Assembly: GCF_902498805.1 (NCBI RefSeq)
Contig: NZ_LR701597.1
Location: 1-64,000, forward strand
Direction of reading: 5' to 3'
Source of the DNA: Imperialibacter sp. EC-SDR9
GTDB lineage: Bacteria > Bacteroidota > Bacteroidia > Cytophagales > Cyclobacteriaceae
Length of the DNA stretch: 64,000 nt
Below are positions 6,816 through 16,034 of the stretch, one piece after another. The position numbers were made by a program, and so were the translations under genes. The notes below the pieces were generated by a model. The model saw only the letters and a list, made by a program, of their open reading frames with translations. It made no database searches and was not told the origin of the DNA. Position 1 is the stretch's first letter, and the number at the start of each line of letters is the position of its first letter.

Positions 6816-9314
6816 ATGCGTTTGAAAAAGAGGTTCTTTACCCAACCTATTGTTTTATTCTTTGTTGCCACATTACTCTCCGTTTCTTTACAAGCACAAA
6901 AACCAGCACGATACAATGGTGCTGAGCTAAAGCAAATGCTAAAGAAACTCAATGTGCTTGGGTCAGTGATGTATATCGCAGCACATCCTGATGACGAGAA
7001 CACGCAGATGATCGCCTATATGGCCAATGAGAGATTGTATCAGACTGCTTATATGGCTTGCACACGAGGCGATGGAGGACAGAACTTAATCGGCCCGGAG
7101 ATCAGGGAGCTGCTTGGGTTGATAAGAACTCAGGAGCTGCTTGCGGCGAGAAGGACAGATGGTGGCCAGCAGTTTTTTTCACGAGCCAATGATTTTGGGT
7201 ACTCAAAAAACCCGGAGGAGACATTTCAAATTTGGGACAGGGAGAAAGTGCTTTCAGACATGATCTGGAACATCAGGAAATTTCGCCCCGACGTTTTGAT
7301 CACCAGGTTTCCACCCGATGGACAGAGCCATGGCCATCATACTGCGTCAGCTATTCTGGCAGTCGAGGCTTTTAAAGCCGCCGCTGACCCAAAGCGATTT
7401 CCTGAACAACTAAAATACGTAACTACCTGGCAGCCAAAACGCATCCTATGGAACACTTCCCGATGGTTTTATACCAACCCTGGAGACTACGATTCGAAGG
7501 ATTGGATTGGGGTGGATGTTGGGGCCTACAGCACCTTGCTGGGGAAGTCGTATACAGAACTATCTGCTGAAAGCAGGAGTATGCATAAGAGCCAGGGATT
7601 TGGTGCCACTGGTTCAAGAGGAACAAACGTTGAATACCTTCAGCATCTTGGAGGAGAGGCGGCCAAAGAGGATGTGATGGAGGGTGTGGAAACCACATGG
7701 AGGCGGGTAAAAGGTGGTGATAAAGTGGCGTTCCATACCGAAAATGCATTTATCAACTTTGATCCTGAAAACCCCACACTTATACTTCCTGACTTGATGC
7801 AGGCTTATCAGGCGTTGAATAGCATAAGTGATGTGTATTGGAGAGAGGTGAAACAGGAAGAAATAAAAACGCTAATCAAAGGCATTACAGGCCTTTTCCT
7901 GGAGGCAAAAGCAAACGAATACGCAGTTACTCCTGGCGACTCTGTAAAAGTGAATTTTGAGGTAATCAATCGGTCTCCTGCCACGCTCGTGCTCAGGGCG
8001 CTTGTTGTCAATGCCTTGAATGACCGTATATCGCTGGATCAGAAATTGGAAAACAACCAGGGATTTCAACTTGAGAAGAGCTTCGTTATTCCTGCTGGGA
8101 CGGCCTATTCGCAGCCTTATTGGTTGCAAAAAGAAGGTACTATAGGAATGTATGCTGTGGATGACCAACTATTGAGAGGACTTCCGGAAAACCCGCCTGC
8201 TGTAATGGTCAACTATGTGGTGGCTGTTGACGGGCTGGAGCTGGACTTGGAAATGCCTTTGATCTTTAAACGAAACGACAGGGTGGATGGTGAGGTTTAC
8301 AGGCCTTTTGTGGTGACACCCCCTGTATTTGCTGACATCAATGAAAAGGTTTATGTGTTTGCCGACAGTGAGCCAAGAACAGTACAAGTCACCGTGAAGT
8401 CTGGCAAGGCAAATATAGATGGGGCTGTGGCCCTAAGTTTACCAAAAGGATGGGAATCAAAACCAGCCAGCCAGCCATTTAGCCTGGCAGTGAAAGGAGC
8501 AAGTCAGGTTTTTGAATTTTCGGTAACGCCCCCGAAAAAGCAGGGAGCCGGCACAGTGACGGCTGTTGCTACAGTTGGAGGTAAAACTTACAGCAAGGGC
8601 CTGATTGAAATTAACTATGCACATATACCTGTACAAACGCTCTTCCCCGAATCATCGGCGCAGGTGGTGAGAATTGATCTTGAAAAGAAGGGGCAGCTTG
8701 TAGGCTATTTGATGGGCCCCGGCGATGAGATTCCGGCAAGCTTGAGGCAGATAGGGTACACTGTTGATGAGCTTACGGTAGAAGAAGTAGCATCGAAGGA
8801 TTTACAAAAGTATGATGCCATCATATTGGGAGTAAGGGCCTTTAATACGATGGATAAGCTCAAGTATGAAAATGAGAAGCTATTCAAATACACAGAGAAT
8901 GGTGGAACGGTGATTGTCCAATACCTGACTTCCGGTGGAATGGTGACTGATAAAATTGCCCCCTATCCGATTAAGATTGGCCGGGACAGGGTGACGGTGG
9001 AGGAAGCCCCGGTTAGATTTTTGGATGAAAAAAGTGAGGTGCTCAGCTATCCCAACAAGATCACAGAAAAAGACTTTGAGGGCTGGGTGCAGGAACGTGG
9101 TCTCTACTTCGCATCGGAGTGGGACGATCACTTTAAGCCAGTTTTGAGCAGCAACGACCCCGGAGAAGACCCCCTTTCCGGTGGGCTGCTTGTGGCACAA
9201 TATGGCAAAGGCTACTACGTATACACAGGCTATTCATGGTTTAGGGAGCTCCCGGCAGGAGTTCCGGGTGCCTATCGCCTCTTTACCAACTTGATTTCAT
9301 TAGGAAAAAAATAA
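6816..9314 (+). CDS. PIG-L family deacetylase, multidomain, exported
   Basis: A zinc-dependent LmbE/PIG-L-type N-acyl deacetylase of 832 residues. ATG 6816 gives a signal peptide (hydrophobic stretch about 11-26, ending LQAQ); the upstream in-frame TTG at 6780 overlaps the -7 box and is rejected. The catalytic domain covers about 45-320, with AHPDDE at 56-61 and a second metal motif in GQSHGHHTAS. About 360-620 looks like beta-sandwich, NEW3-like domains. The C-terminal third (about 630-832) resembles a GATase1-like fold with YDAIILGVRAFN and TENGGTVIVQY. The likely substrate is an N-acetylated sugar in the periplasm, by family analogy. It is followed by a small membrane protein and a symporter, a likely operon for deacetylation and uptake of the product. 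Confidence 0.88.
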   Translation: MRLKKRFFTQPIVLFFVATLLSVSLQAQKPARYNGAELKQMLKKLNVLGSVMYIAAHPDDENTQMIAYMANERLYQTAYMACTRGDGGQNLIGPEIRELLGLIRTQELLAARRTDGGQQFFSRANDFGYSKNPEETFQIWDREKVLSDMIWNIRKFRPDVLITRFPPDGQSHGHHTASAILAVEAFKAAADPKRFPEQLKYVTTWQPKRILWNTSRWFYTNPGDYDSKDWIGVDVGAYSTLLGKSYTELSAESRSMHKSQGFGATGSRGTNVEYLQHLGGEAAKEDVMEGVETTWRRVKGGDKVAFHTENAFINFDPENPTLILPDLMQAYQALNSISDVYWREVKQEEIKTLIKGITGLFLEAKANEYAVTPGDSVKVNFEVINRSPATLVLRALVVNALNDRISLDQKLENNQGFQLEKSFVIPAGTAYSQPYWLQKEGTIGMYAVDDQLLRGLPENPPAVMVNYVVAVDGLELDLEMPLIFKRNDRVDGEVYRPFVVTPPVFADINEKVYVFADSEPRTVQVTVKSGKANIDGAVALSLPKGWESKPASQPFSLAVKGASQVFEFSVTPPKKQGAGTVTAVATVGGKTYSKGLIEINYAHIPVQTLFPESSAQVVRIDLEKKGQLVGYLMGPGDEIPASLRQIGYTVDELTVEEVASKDLQKYDAIILGVRAFNTMDKLKYENEKLFKYTENGGTVIVQYLTSGGMVTDKIAPYPIKIGRDRVTVEEAPVRFLDEKSEVLSYPNKITEKDFEGWVQERGLYFASEWDDHFKPVLSSNDPGEDPLSGGLLVAQYGKGYYVYTGYSWFRELPAGVPGAYRLFTNLISLGKK

Positions 9315-9326
9315 TCTACAACTACC

Positions 9327-9473
9327 GTGATTGAAAAAAGAGAACTTCGGGAGGATGAAATGGATGACGCACCCTTTTTGGGCTCATGGAAGGCCATTTA
9401 CCTTTTTGTAATGGCATTTTTTGTGGTACTGATAGGGCTGTTTTACTGGTTCACTGTTAGCTATCAATCCTGA
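9327..9473 (+). CDS. 48-residue single-pass membrane protein
   Basis: A small gene starting with GTG 9327, 13 bp after the deacetylase stop and 15 bp before the symporter start. The polar acidic N-terminus (MIEKRELREDEMDDAPFLGSWK) is followed by one membrane helix (AIYLFVMAFFVVLIGLFYWFTV). Its position inside the operon, the near absence of free space and the clean hydrophobic segment support a real gene. By analogy with small subunits next to SSS symporters it may assist or stabilise the transporter; this is inference. Confidence 0.65.
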   Translation: MIEKRELREDEMDDAPFLGSWKAIYLFVMAFFVVLIGLFYWFTVSYQS

Positions 9474-9488
9474 CCCTAATTCCTACGC

Positions 9489-11174
9489 ATGAGCAACATT
9501 GACCTGATTGTATTATTAAGTACCCTTGCGTTCATAGTAGGGTACGGCACGCTGAAATATAAGAGCCACACCAATATTGACGGCTATTTACTTGGAGACA
9601 AAAGTTTTAAATGGGGAACCATAGGGCTTTCCGTGATGGCCACGCAAGCCTCAGCCATCACCTTTATTTCAACACCCGGCCAGGCTTACGAAAGTGGTAT
9701 GGGGTTCGTTCAAAACTACTTTGGACTCCCTCTCGCCCTCATCATCGTTTCGGCAGTATTCATTCCCATCTACTATAAGCTTAAGGTATTCACTGCTTAT
9801 GAATTTTTAGAAAAGAGGTTTGATCTTAAAACGAGACTCCTCGGAGCCTTTCTTTTTCTATTGCAAAGAGGGCTGGCTGCGGGTATTACCATCTATGCGC
9901 CGGCTATTATCATCTCCACAGTGCTCCACTGGGATCTTTCCTATACCATTATGCTGGTTGGAGGACTCGTGGTCATATACACTGTGAGTGGTGGAAGTAA
10001 GGCAGTAAGCATCACACAAAAACAGCAAATGGCTGTGATCATGATCGGCATGTTTGTCGCCTTTGGCATACTCATCTATCTCATCACTGAGCATGTTAGC
10101 TTCAGTGACGCCTTAAGTCTCGCCGGTAGTCTAGGCAAGCTGGAGGTGGTGAACTTCTCTTTTGACAGTGAGGTTAGATACACCTTCTGGACGGGAATCA
10201 CGGGAGGCTTGTTTTTGCAGATGTCTTATTTTGGCACTGACCAATCGCAGGTATCCCGCTACTTATCGGGCAAAAATGTGGCAGAAAGCCGGATGGGTCT
10301 GATGTTCAATGCCATCCTGAAAATTCCCATGCAGTTCTTTATCCTTTTTGTGGGAGTAATGGTGTTTGTGTTTTACCAGTATAATTTGCCTCCGGTTCAT
10401 TTTAAGGTGTCGAATGTAGAAATGATCGAAGGGTCGGCAAAGGCTGATGAATATCTGGCGCTGGAGGCCAAACACAGGGAGGTATTTGATCAAAAGCTAG
10501 AGGCGATCACTGACCTGCAGACCGCAAGGATTGCAAACAATGAAACCGCAATAAAAAGTAATGAAGCTTTAGTTATTCAATATCAGGCAGAAACGGAGAA
10601 GACCAGGCAAGAGGTAAAGAACCTGCTTACGTCGGTAGATGCTTCGACGGAAACAAAAGACTCCGATTATATCTTTCTGTCGTTTATTCTCGAATATCTT
10701 CCTGTGGGCGTTATTGGGCTTCTACTTGCTGTTATATTTTCTGCAGCAATGTCGTCGACAGCTTCGGAACTCAATGCGCTTGCTTCCACCACCACCGTTG
10801 ATTTCTATATGAGGCTGGTGAAAAAGGATGGAGCCGAAAAACATTTTGTCCATGCATCGAAGTTTTTCACCGCCTTCTGGGGACTGGTGGCCATTGGCTT
10901 TGCCCTTTTTGCCAATTTGGTGGAGAACCTCATTGAAGCTGTGAACATCCTTGGCTCTATATTCTACGGGAGCATCCTTGGCATATTCCTGGTTGCATTC
11001 TTCATCAAGGTCATCAAGGGGCCAGCCGTTTTTTGGGCAGCCGTCATTTCTCAGCTTGTCGTTATAGTGCTCTTTAAAACCACCGACATTGCATATTTGT
11101 GGTACAATGTCATCGGCTGTGTTGGTGTGATCGCTCTGGCCTTTGTCATCAATACAGCTATTAAGAAGGACTGA
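9489..11174 (+). CDS. Sodium:solute symporter (SSS family)
   Basis: An inner-membrane Na+-coupled transporter of 561 residues with the LeuT-like SSS fold. The N-terminal helix is followed by DGYLLGDKSFKWGTIGLSVMATQASAITFISTPGQAYE, the family's early block, and later FFGTDQSQVSRYLSGKN (FGTDQxQxxR signature). Between membrane segments, about residues 300-390, lies a long charged insert (ALEAKHREVFDQKLEAITDL onward) predicted to be helical or coiled-coil, unusual for the family. The last helices contain MSSTASELNALASTTTVDFY. The substrate is unknown; the context with a PIG-L deacetylase suggests an amino sugar or related compound. A strong terminator follows. Confidence 0.92.
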   Translation: MSNIDLIVLLSTLAFIVGYGTLKYKSHTNIDGYLLGDKSFKWGTIGLSVMATQASAITFISTPGQAYESGMGFVQNYFGLPLALIIVSAVFIPIYYKLKVFTAYEFLEKRFDLKTRLLGAFLFLLQRGLAAGITIYAPAIIISTVLHWDLSYTIMLVGGLVVIYTVSGGSKAVSITQKQQMAVIMIGMFVAFGILIYLITEHVSFSDALSLAGSLGKLEVVNFSFDSEVRYTFWTGITGGLFLQMSYFGTDQSQVSRYLSGKNVAESRMGLMFNAILKIPMQFFILFVGVMVFVFYQYNLPPVHFKVSNVEMIEGSAKADEYLALEAKHREVFDQKLEAITDLQTARIANNETAIKSNEALVIQYQAETEKTRQEVKNLLTSVDASTETKDSDYIFLSFILEYLPVGVIGLLLAVIFSAAMSSTASELNALASTTTVDFYMRLVKKDGAEKHFVHASKFFTAFWGLVAIGFALFANLVENLIEAVNILGSIFYGSILGIFLVAFFIKVIKGPAVFWAAVISQLVVIVLFKTTDIAYLWYNVIGCVGVIALAFVINTAIKKD

Positions 11175-11185
11175 TCGCATCAATA

Positions 11186-11227
11186 AAAAGCCCGTCAATC
11201 GATTGATTTATCGATTGACGGGCTTTT
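11186..11227. terminator. Bidirectional terminator between convergent genes
   Basis: A perfect 18-bp stem AAAAGCCCGTCAATCGAT / ATCGATTGACGGGCTTTT with a 6-base loop. A-run and T-run on the two sides allow it to end both the symporter transcript and the minus-strand haloperoxidase transcript. Confidence 0.9.
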
Positions 11228-11248
11228 CAAACCGCTGAGAATTATTGG

Positions 11249-12616
11249 CTAGTCTTCTTTTTTAGCTTCCGATAGCGAGCCTTTTCTTGTCTTCACGTTG
11301 TCGAGCACCCAACTACCCACTTGCCTGCCCTGGGTAATGCCCTCTGTGATGGCTGGCATGTAGTGAATGCCTCCGTATAAACGGCTGATAGCAGCCTCCT
11401 CACTAGCGCCAAAGAACGAAGCGAAACTTCTTGGCTCCAGGCCGTATTCCATTTCGGTGGTATCCTGATAACTAAAATTTTCACCGTAGAGGTCAGTCAG
11501 CACTGAGGCTGCTGCGTTTGAAATAACGCTGTGGCCACTGGTGTATTCGGGGAATGGTGGGGTCTGTAGCAAAGGCACCCAGTCTTCATCCACAAATTGA
11601 TTGATAACGGTTTCCGGTCGGATCAGGATGCTCCGCCATTTTTCATCCCAGCAGGCAATGAAGCCATCAAAGAGCCCAATGGTTACCATGGTATACGCCT
11701 CGCTCGTTTGCATGAAGTTGGAGTTGGCTTGCTTGGTGGCAATCGCCGTAATGCCGACCCAGTGTCCGCCAGGAGTTATTTTCTTAGTGGCAAACATAGC
11801 ATGGCCCTTGTGGTGAGAAACGTAGGGGTTACAGTCCCAGAACTTGGCAATATCAGTTTGCTCCTCGGTGAGATTAACACCTGTTTCGTAGACCTCCATC
11901 AGCTCCTTATAGAACTGACTGGTCTTTGCCATGTCGTAAGGGGTAGGTGGTTTCGGTACAAATTGATTACATGAGTCAAGCACCAGAGTTCTGATTTTCA
12001 TCCAATGAGGCTCGATACCCTCCATGTAGTCTGGCGGCGTTGGTTTCCAGTAGTCTGGATTATCCATCACGGTGTATTTGGGAAAAGACCGAGACTGTTT
12101 GTAGTTGTCCAGCGCCACCCAATCCATGACGTGCTTGGCCATTGCTTCGCCATACTCAATGGAGTTGTCAAAAACATCTGAGGGAATATCGGTTTCCTGT
12201 ATTTTGTTGTAAAGCTTGTTTCTGAAAACGTCCATTTTATCCTCAGAGAATATCAGCGCTTTGCCAACGGTAAGAAAAGCATGTATAGAAGCCAGGTGCA
12301 GATCCATTTCTTTGGCAGGGTCTGGCTTCGGAGCTTCGCCCAGGCCGTTTAGTTGGCCAGCCAGCGACTGATAGTCAGGATATTGGTTGACAAGCACCTC
12401 GTAGGCAGCAATATTTGGATACACATAAATTCGGCTGGCAACCGGCGGGGAAAAAATATCGTGAACGATTATGTCAGTAAGTTTTTTGACCGACGCATGG
12501 TAGAGTTGGGGATCTTTCAATACCTCCTTGTATTCGCCCTTTGATGTATTACAGCCATTTAGGGTTAGACCCACAATAGCCACACAGCATGTTCCTAGTA
12601 AAAAACGTTTTAACAT
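11249..12616 (-). CDS. Vanadium-dependent haloperoxidase-like PAP2 lipoprotein
   Basis: A 455-residue lipoprotein of the PAP2/vanadium chloroperoxidase superfamily. ATG 12616 has an AGGAG Shine-Dalgarno at a good distance, better than the GTG three bases upstream. The signal peptide ends in LTLNGC. The oxyanion-binding residues of the superfamily are in place: KWRSILIRPE, the core PEYTSGHS with the phosphate- or vanadate-contacting Ser-Gly-His, and SRLYGGIHY with Arg and the catalytic His. Such enzymes oxidise halides with peroxide or act as acid phosphatases; sequence alone cannot separate these. It is the last gene of the FG-GAP operon, 31 bp downstream of the preceding paralog. An operator-like palindrome overlaps its first codons. 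Confidence 0.85.
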   Translation of the reverse strand: MLKRFLLGTCCVAIVGLTLNGCNTSKGEYKEVLKDPQLYHASVKKLTDIIVHDIFSPPVASRIYVYPNIAAYEVLVNQYPDYQSLAGQLNGLGEAPKPDPAKEMDLHLASIHAFLTVGKALIFSEDKMDVFRNKLYNKIQETDIPSDVFDNSIEYGEAMAKHVMDWVALDNYKQSRSFPKYTVMDNPDYWKPTPPDYMEGIEPHWMKIRTLVLDSCNQFVPKPPTPYDMAKTSQFYKELMEVYETGVNLTEEQTDIAKFWDCNPYVSHHKGHAMFATKKITPGGHWVGITAIATKQANSNFMQTSEAYTMVTIGLFDGFIACWDEKWRSILIRPETVINQFVDEDWVPLLQTPPFPEYTSGHSVISNAAASVLTDLYGENFSYQDTTEMEYGLEPRSFASFFGASEEAAISRLYGGIHYMPAITEGITQGRQVGSWVLDNVKTRKGSLSEAKKED

Positions 12617-12647
12617 CACTTTCTCCTTTGTTCTTCTGGGTGCAAAA

Positions 12648-15600
12648 TTAAAAAATATTCTCGACTGTATTGTTTAACATGTAAATGACGGGCTTATCGT
12701 TGTTTCTTGCAATGACGAAAAGCAGTTTTCCAGGAAAATGTAGCGTTTTGATGTCTTTTATCTCGCCGGCGACCTTTAAACCACTTTTTCTGGCGCTGAC
12801 AGGGTTGAACTTTCCTTTTCCATCCCCTAAAAGCACAAGACCCTGGCTGGCATCGTAAGTTCCGAAATAAGGCGAACTGCTGAAGCTGTTTCCTCCAAGC
12901 AATATGTCAGTGTGTCCGTCACCATTGAGATCCGCTGTTTCGATAGCCGCCACGGGTGCAAATTGAGCCTGTGTCGGTAGTGGGTGAATTTTGAAACCCT
13001 GATTGTTGATGTTTTCAACCCAAACTGATTCAAAAGTGCTGGCCTGTAGGTGGAGGCTGTTGTTCAGTGCCGTTTCGCCAAAAATTTCCTCTACCGTTTT
13101 TCCCGCAAAGTCTGCATGTTTCACGAAATTCTTTTTCAGGGATGGAATTTGCCTGATCAACTCGTCTTTGGTATTCACGGTGAAAACCCCTTGTGGTGTA
13201 GAGTAGCAAAGAACCTGATCCAGAGAGCCATTCTCATCAAAATCGTTGCTATAGAGATGCATGGGGAACTCTAGCGTCGCTTTGTGACGTGTGTTTGTCC
13301 CAAGGTTACCCACTATAAAATCAGTGTCACCATCGTTGTCTACGTCAGTTAGTTTCAAAGCGCTCCACCAGCCATTAGAATGGGCCAGTCCTTCGAAATA
13401 GAGCCTGGTCAGCTGGCCCTTGTTGTTACCGTAAATGGCTATGGGCATCCACTCTCCAACGACGACGAGCTCGGGATAAGTATCGCCGTTCAGGTCGATC
13501 CACTGTGCATCGGTTACCATGCCCACTTCCCCCAACGCAGGAGCGATATCAGCGGTTGCATCGGTAAATTTGCCGGTGCCATCGTTGAGCAGCACATAGC
13601 TGAGCGGCAGCGCACCGTACTGCCCGGGTACCACCCGCCCGCCAATAAATAGATCCTGATCTCCATCCTGGTCAATGTCGGCAGCCGTGGCTACAGAACC
13701 GTGCTGATATGCATCGGGCAGTCCATTGCTCTGATCGGTAAACCCGCCAGCTCCGTTGTTTATTAAGAGCCTATCTTTTAGATTATTATTTCGTGGTGAG
13801 AATTCATTTCCACCTGAAACTATGTAGAGATCAGGAAGGCCGTCCCCATTGGCATCAAAAAAGAGGCAATTAGTTTCCTCCATTCTCATGTTGTCGACCT
13901 GGCGAGGCAGCAGTAAGGTTGAAAAGGTAGAGTCGCTGGCCGAAATGAAGAAAGAGCCTAACGCACCGGAGGCATTACCTATGTAGAAGTCGTCCCTTCC
14001 GTCGGCGTTGAAGTCCACTACTGCTACTTTAGGGCCTTCTTTGGAAACCAAATGAGGAATGAGAAATTCTCTATTGAAATCATTGAAATTGTTTTCTTTG
14101 TGAGTGAAGTCAATACCCAGGCCATCAGTTACGTCTATCAACAAGAGGCGTTCCTTTCGTTCAACGGTACGGTAAAATAACTTGGCTTCAGTTTCCTCAA
14201 GCTGAATCGACCTGTTGATTTCGACCTTTGTCAGAAGCTGCGTTTTGCCACCAGGCCAAACCACTCTCAGGGAGTCAAGTGTTTTGATCCCCCCAAGGCC
14301 AAAATGTACCCACGGACTCACGGAAGATTGAAACCCCCTGCTGACAAAATTTTCCTGATAAAAAACCTTACCATCTGCGTACGCAAACAGTTTGGCGCCT
14401 ATCCCAAACGTGTTTTTCCCCTTACCCAGCGGAATTACCTTTAAGTAAGATTGTTTTGTTTTACTGGCCGACTCAGCCGTAGTGTTTCTGTACAATGCAG
14501 CGACTTCATTGATGTTGTTGACTATGAGGTCAAGGTCGCCGTCATTGTCAAGATCGGCGTAGGCAGCGCCGTTGGAGAGGGACGGAGCCGTCATTCCCCA
14601 TTGGCTGCTTACATCAGAAAAAGTCAGGTCTTTGTTGTTTCGGAACAGGTAGTTGTGCACAGCTCCGTCAGGCATTTCATCCACCAGCTTTCGGTCACTC
14701 AAATTTGGATTATTGACGAGCCCGTCTCTCAAGTCTCTATTTGAAAGAAAATTGATGTAGTCCATATCGTTGGGCCTCCTTTTGATGCCGTTCGATATAA
14801 ACAGGTCTTTGTAACCATCATTGTCGTAGTCGGCGAGCAGAGGAGACCAGCTCCAGTCAGTGGCGTGAATACCAGCAAGCTGGCCGACCTCAGAAAAGCT
14901 GGGGAGTCCATTGTCTTGGATGCCAGCGTTGAGCTGTAGGGCATTTCTGGTAAACTGTCGACCGTATCCAAATTTGAGTTTTAGACTATAAATTTCGTAC
15001 GAGTCGTCGCCTGCCGATCGCTTGATAATTTCTTCGTCCTCGGGGAGCATGTCCAGCGAAATGATGTCGATAAGACCGTCGTTGTTGTAGTCTGCCAAAT
15101 CATTTCCCATGGAGAATCGGCTGGTATGCCCAATTGTCTGCGCTATCGACTCAGTAAAGCTGACCAACCCAAGCGTGTCCATCCCATTATTGATATACAG
15201 GTAATCGTTTTCATTGAAGTCGTTGGAAACGTAAATATCGGGCCAGCCATCAGCGTTGACGTCGCTTATGCCTACCCCCAGGCCATAGCCGATATTGCTC
15301 GAATAGATGCCGGCCTGCTTGGTTACACTGGTAAATTTTCCGTTGTCATTTTTGAAAAGCCTGTCTCCGGCGTTTCCATCGTCGTATTTGCGTAGGGTGG
15401 CCCTGCCGTAGCTTCGTTCCGTGTGCACGGAATGGTTGAGCAGGTAGGCATCGAGATCGCCATCGAGGTCGTAGTCAAAAAAGGCGGCTTGTGTGCTGAA
15501 TCCGCTGAAGTCCAAACCATACACTGAAGCCTTTTCGGAAAATGTAAGGTCTCCGTTGTTAATAAACAGTTGATTGGAGCCCTCGATACCTTTGTATTTG

Positions 15601-16034
15601 CCCAGTCTGCATTGATAAATGTCGAGAAAGCCGTCACCATTAATGTCAACCATTGTCACACCAGTCTTCCATGCGCCTGAGGCAGCCACACCGGCCTTGT
15701 CAGTAATGTCCTCAAACGTCCAGTCACCTTTATTGATGTAGAGCTTGTTGTCTTCCTGATTGGCAGAGAAATAGATATCCAGCAGCCCGTCGTTATTTAC
15801 GTCACCTATGGCAACACCGCCCCCATTGTAGAAGTAGAGGTATTCGATGAGGTTGATTTCTTCGTCTTCTGTAAGGGTGTTGGAAAAGCCAATATTGGTT
15901 TGGTCAGACGAAGCCGATTCAAACAAATGAGTGGCCTTAGGCTGCCCATCGTCGCAGCCTGAGAATAGTAGGAGGCAAATGAAAGCCAGGCCTGGTAGCA
16001 GACCATATTTTGGATGACGCAGGTACAGCATCAT
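12648..16034 (-). CDS. FG-GAP/VCBS repeat lipoprotein with ASPIC/UnbV domain (paralog C)
   Basis: A 1,128-residue surface or periplasmic lipoprotein (lipobox LLLFSGC, Cys27). Many FG-GAP/VCBS calcium-binding repeats of the type DxNxDGxxD, such as GDVNNDGLLDIYFS and YDLDGDLDAYLLN, form a beta-propeller in the first half. An ASPIC/UnbV domain lies at about 540-620 (GIGAKLFAYADGK ... SPWVHFGLGG ... VVWPGGKTQ). A second propeller follows. The architecture is that of CRTAC1-like proteins. The start ATG overlaps the preceding stop by 4 bp, showing coupled translation. It is the most divergent of the three paralogs. The ligand is unknown; carbohydrate or protein binding outside the cell is inferred. 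Confidence 0.9.
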   Translation of the reverse strand: MMLYLRHPKYGLLPGLAFICLLLFSGCDDGQPKATHLFESASSDQTNIGFSNTLTEDEEINLIEYLYFYNGGGVAIGDVNNDGLLDIYFSANQEDNKLYINKGDWTFEDITDKAGVAASGAWKTGVTMVDINGDGFLDIYQCRLGKYKGIEGSNQLFINNGDLTFSEKASVYGLDFSGFSTQAAFFDYDLDGDLDAYLLNHSVHTERSYGRATLRKYDDGNAGDRLFKNDNGKFTSVTKQAGIYSSNIGYGLGVGISDVNADGWPDIYVSNDFNENDYLYINNGMDTLGLVSFTESIAQTIGHTSRFSMGNDLADYNNDGLIDIISLDMLPEDEEIIKRSAGDDSYEIYSLKLKFGYGRQFTRNALQLNAGIQDNGLPSFSEVGQLAGIHATDWSWSPLLADYDNDGYKDLFISNGIKRRPNDMDYINFLSNRDLRDGLVNNPNLSDRKLVDEMPDGAVHNYLFRNNKDLTFSDVSSQWGMTAPSLSNGAAYADLDNDGDLDLIVNNINEVAALYRNTTAESASKTKQSYLKVIPLGKGKNTFGIGAKLFAYADGKVFYQENFVSRGFQSSVSPWVHFGLGGIKTLDSLRVVWPGGKTQLLTKVEINRSIQLEETEAKLFYRTVERKERLLLIDVTDGLGIDFTHKENNFNDFNREFLIPHLVSKEGPKVAVVDFNADGRDDFYIGNASGALGSFFISASDSTFSTLLLPRQVDNMRMEETNCLFFDANGDGLPDLYIVSGGNEFSPRNNNLKDRLLINNGAGGFTDQSNGLPDAYQHGSVATAADIDQDGDQDLFIGGRVVPGQYGALPLSYVLLNDGTGKFTDATADIAPALGEVGMVTDAQWIDLNGDTYPELVVVGEWMPIAIYGNNKGQLTRLYFEGLAHSNGWWSALKLTDVDNDGDTDFIVGNLGTNTRHKATLEFPMHLYSNDFDENGSLDQVLCYSTPQGVFTVNTKDELIRQIPSLKKNFVKHADFAGKTVEEIFGETALNNSLHLQASTFESVWVENINNQGFKIHPLPTQAQFAPVAAIETADLNGDGHTDILLGGNSFSSSPYFGTYDASQGLVLLGDGKGKFNPVSARKSGLKVAGEIKDIKTLHFPGKLLFVIARNNDKPVIYMLNNTVENIF

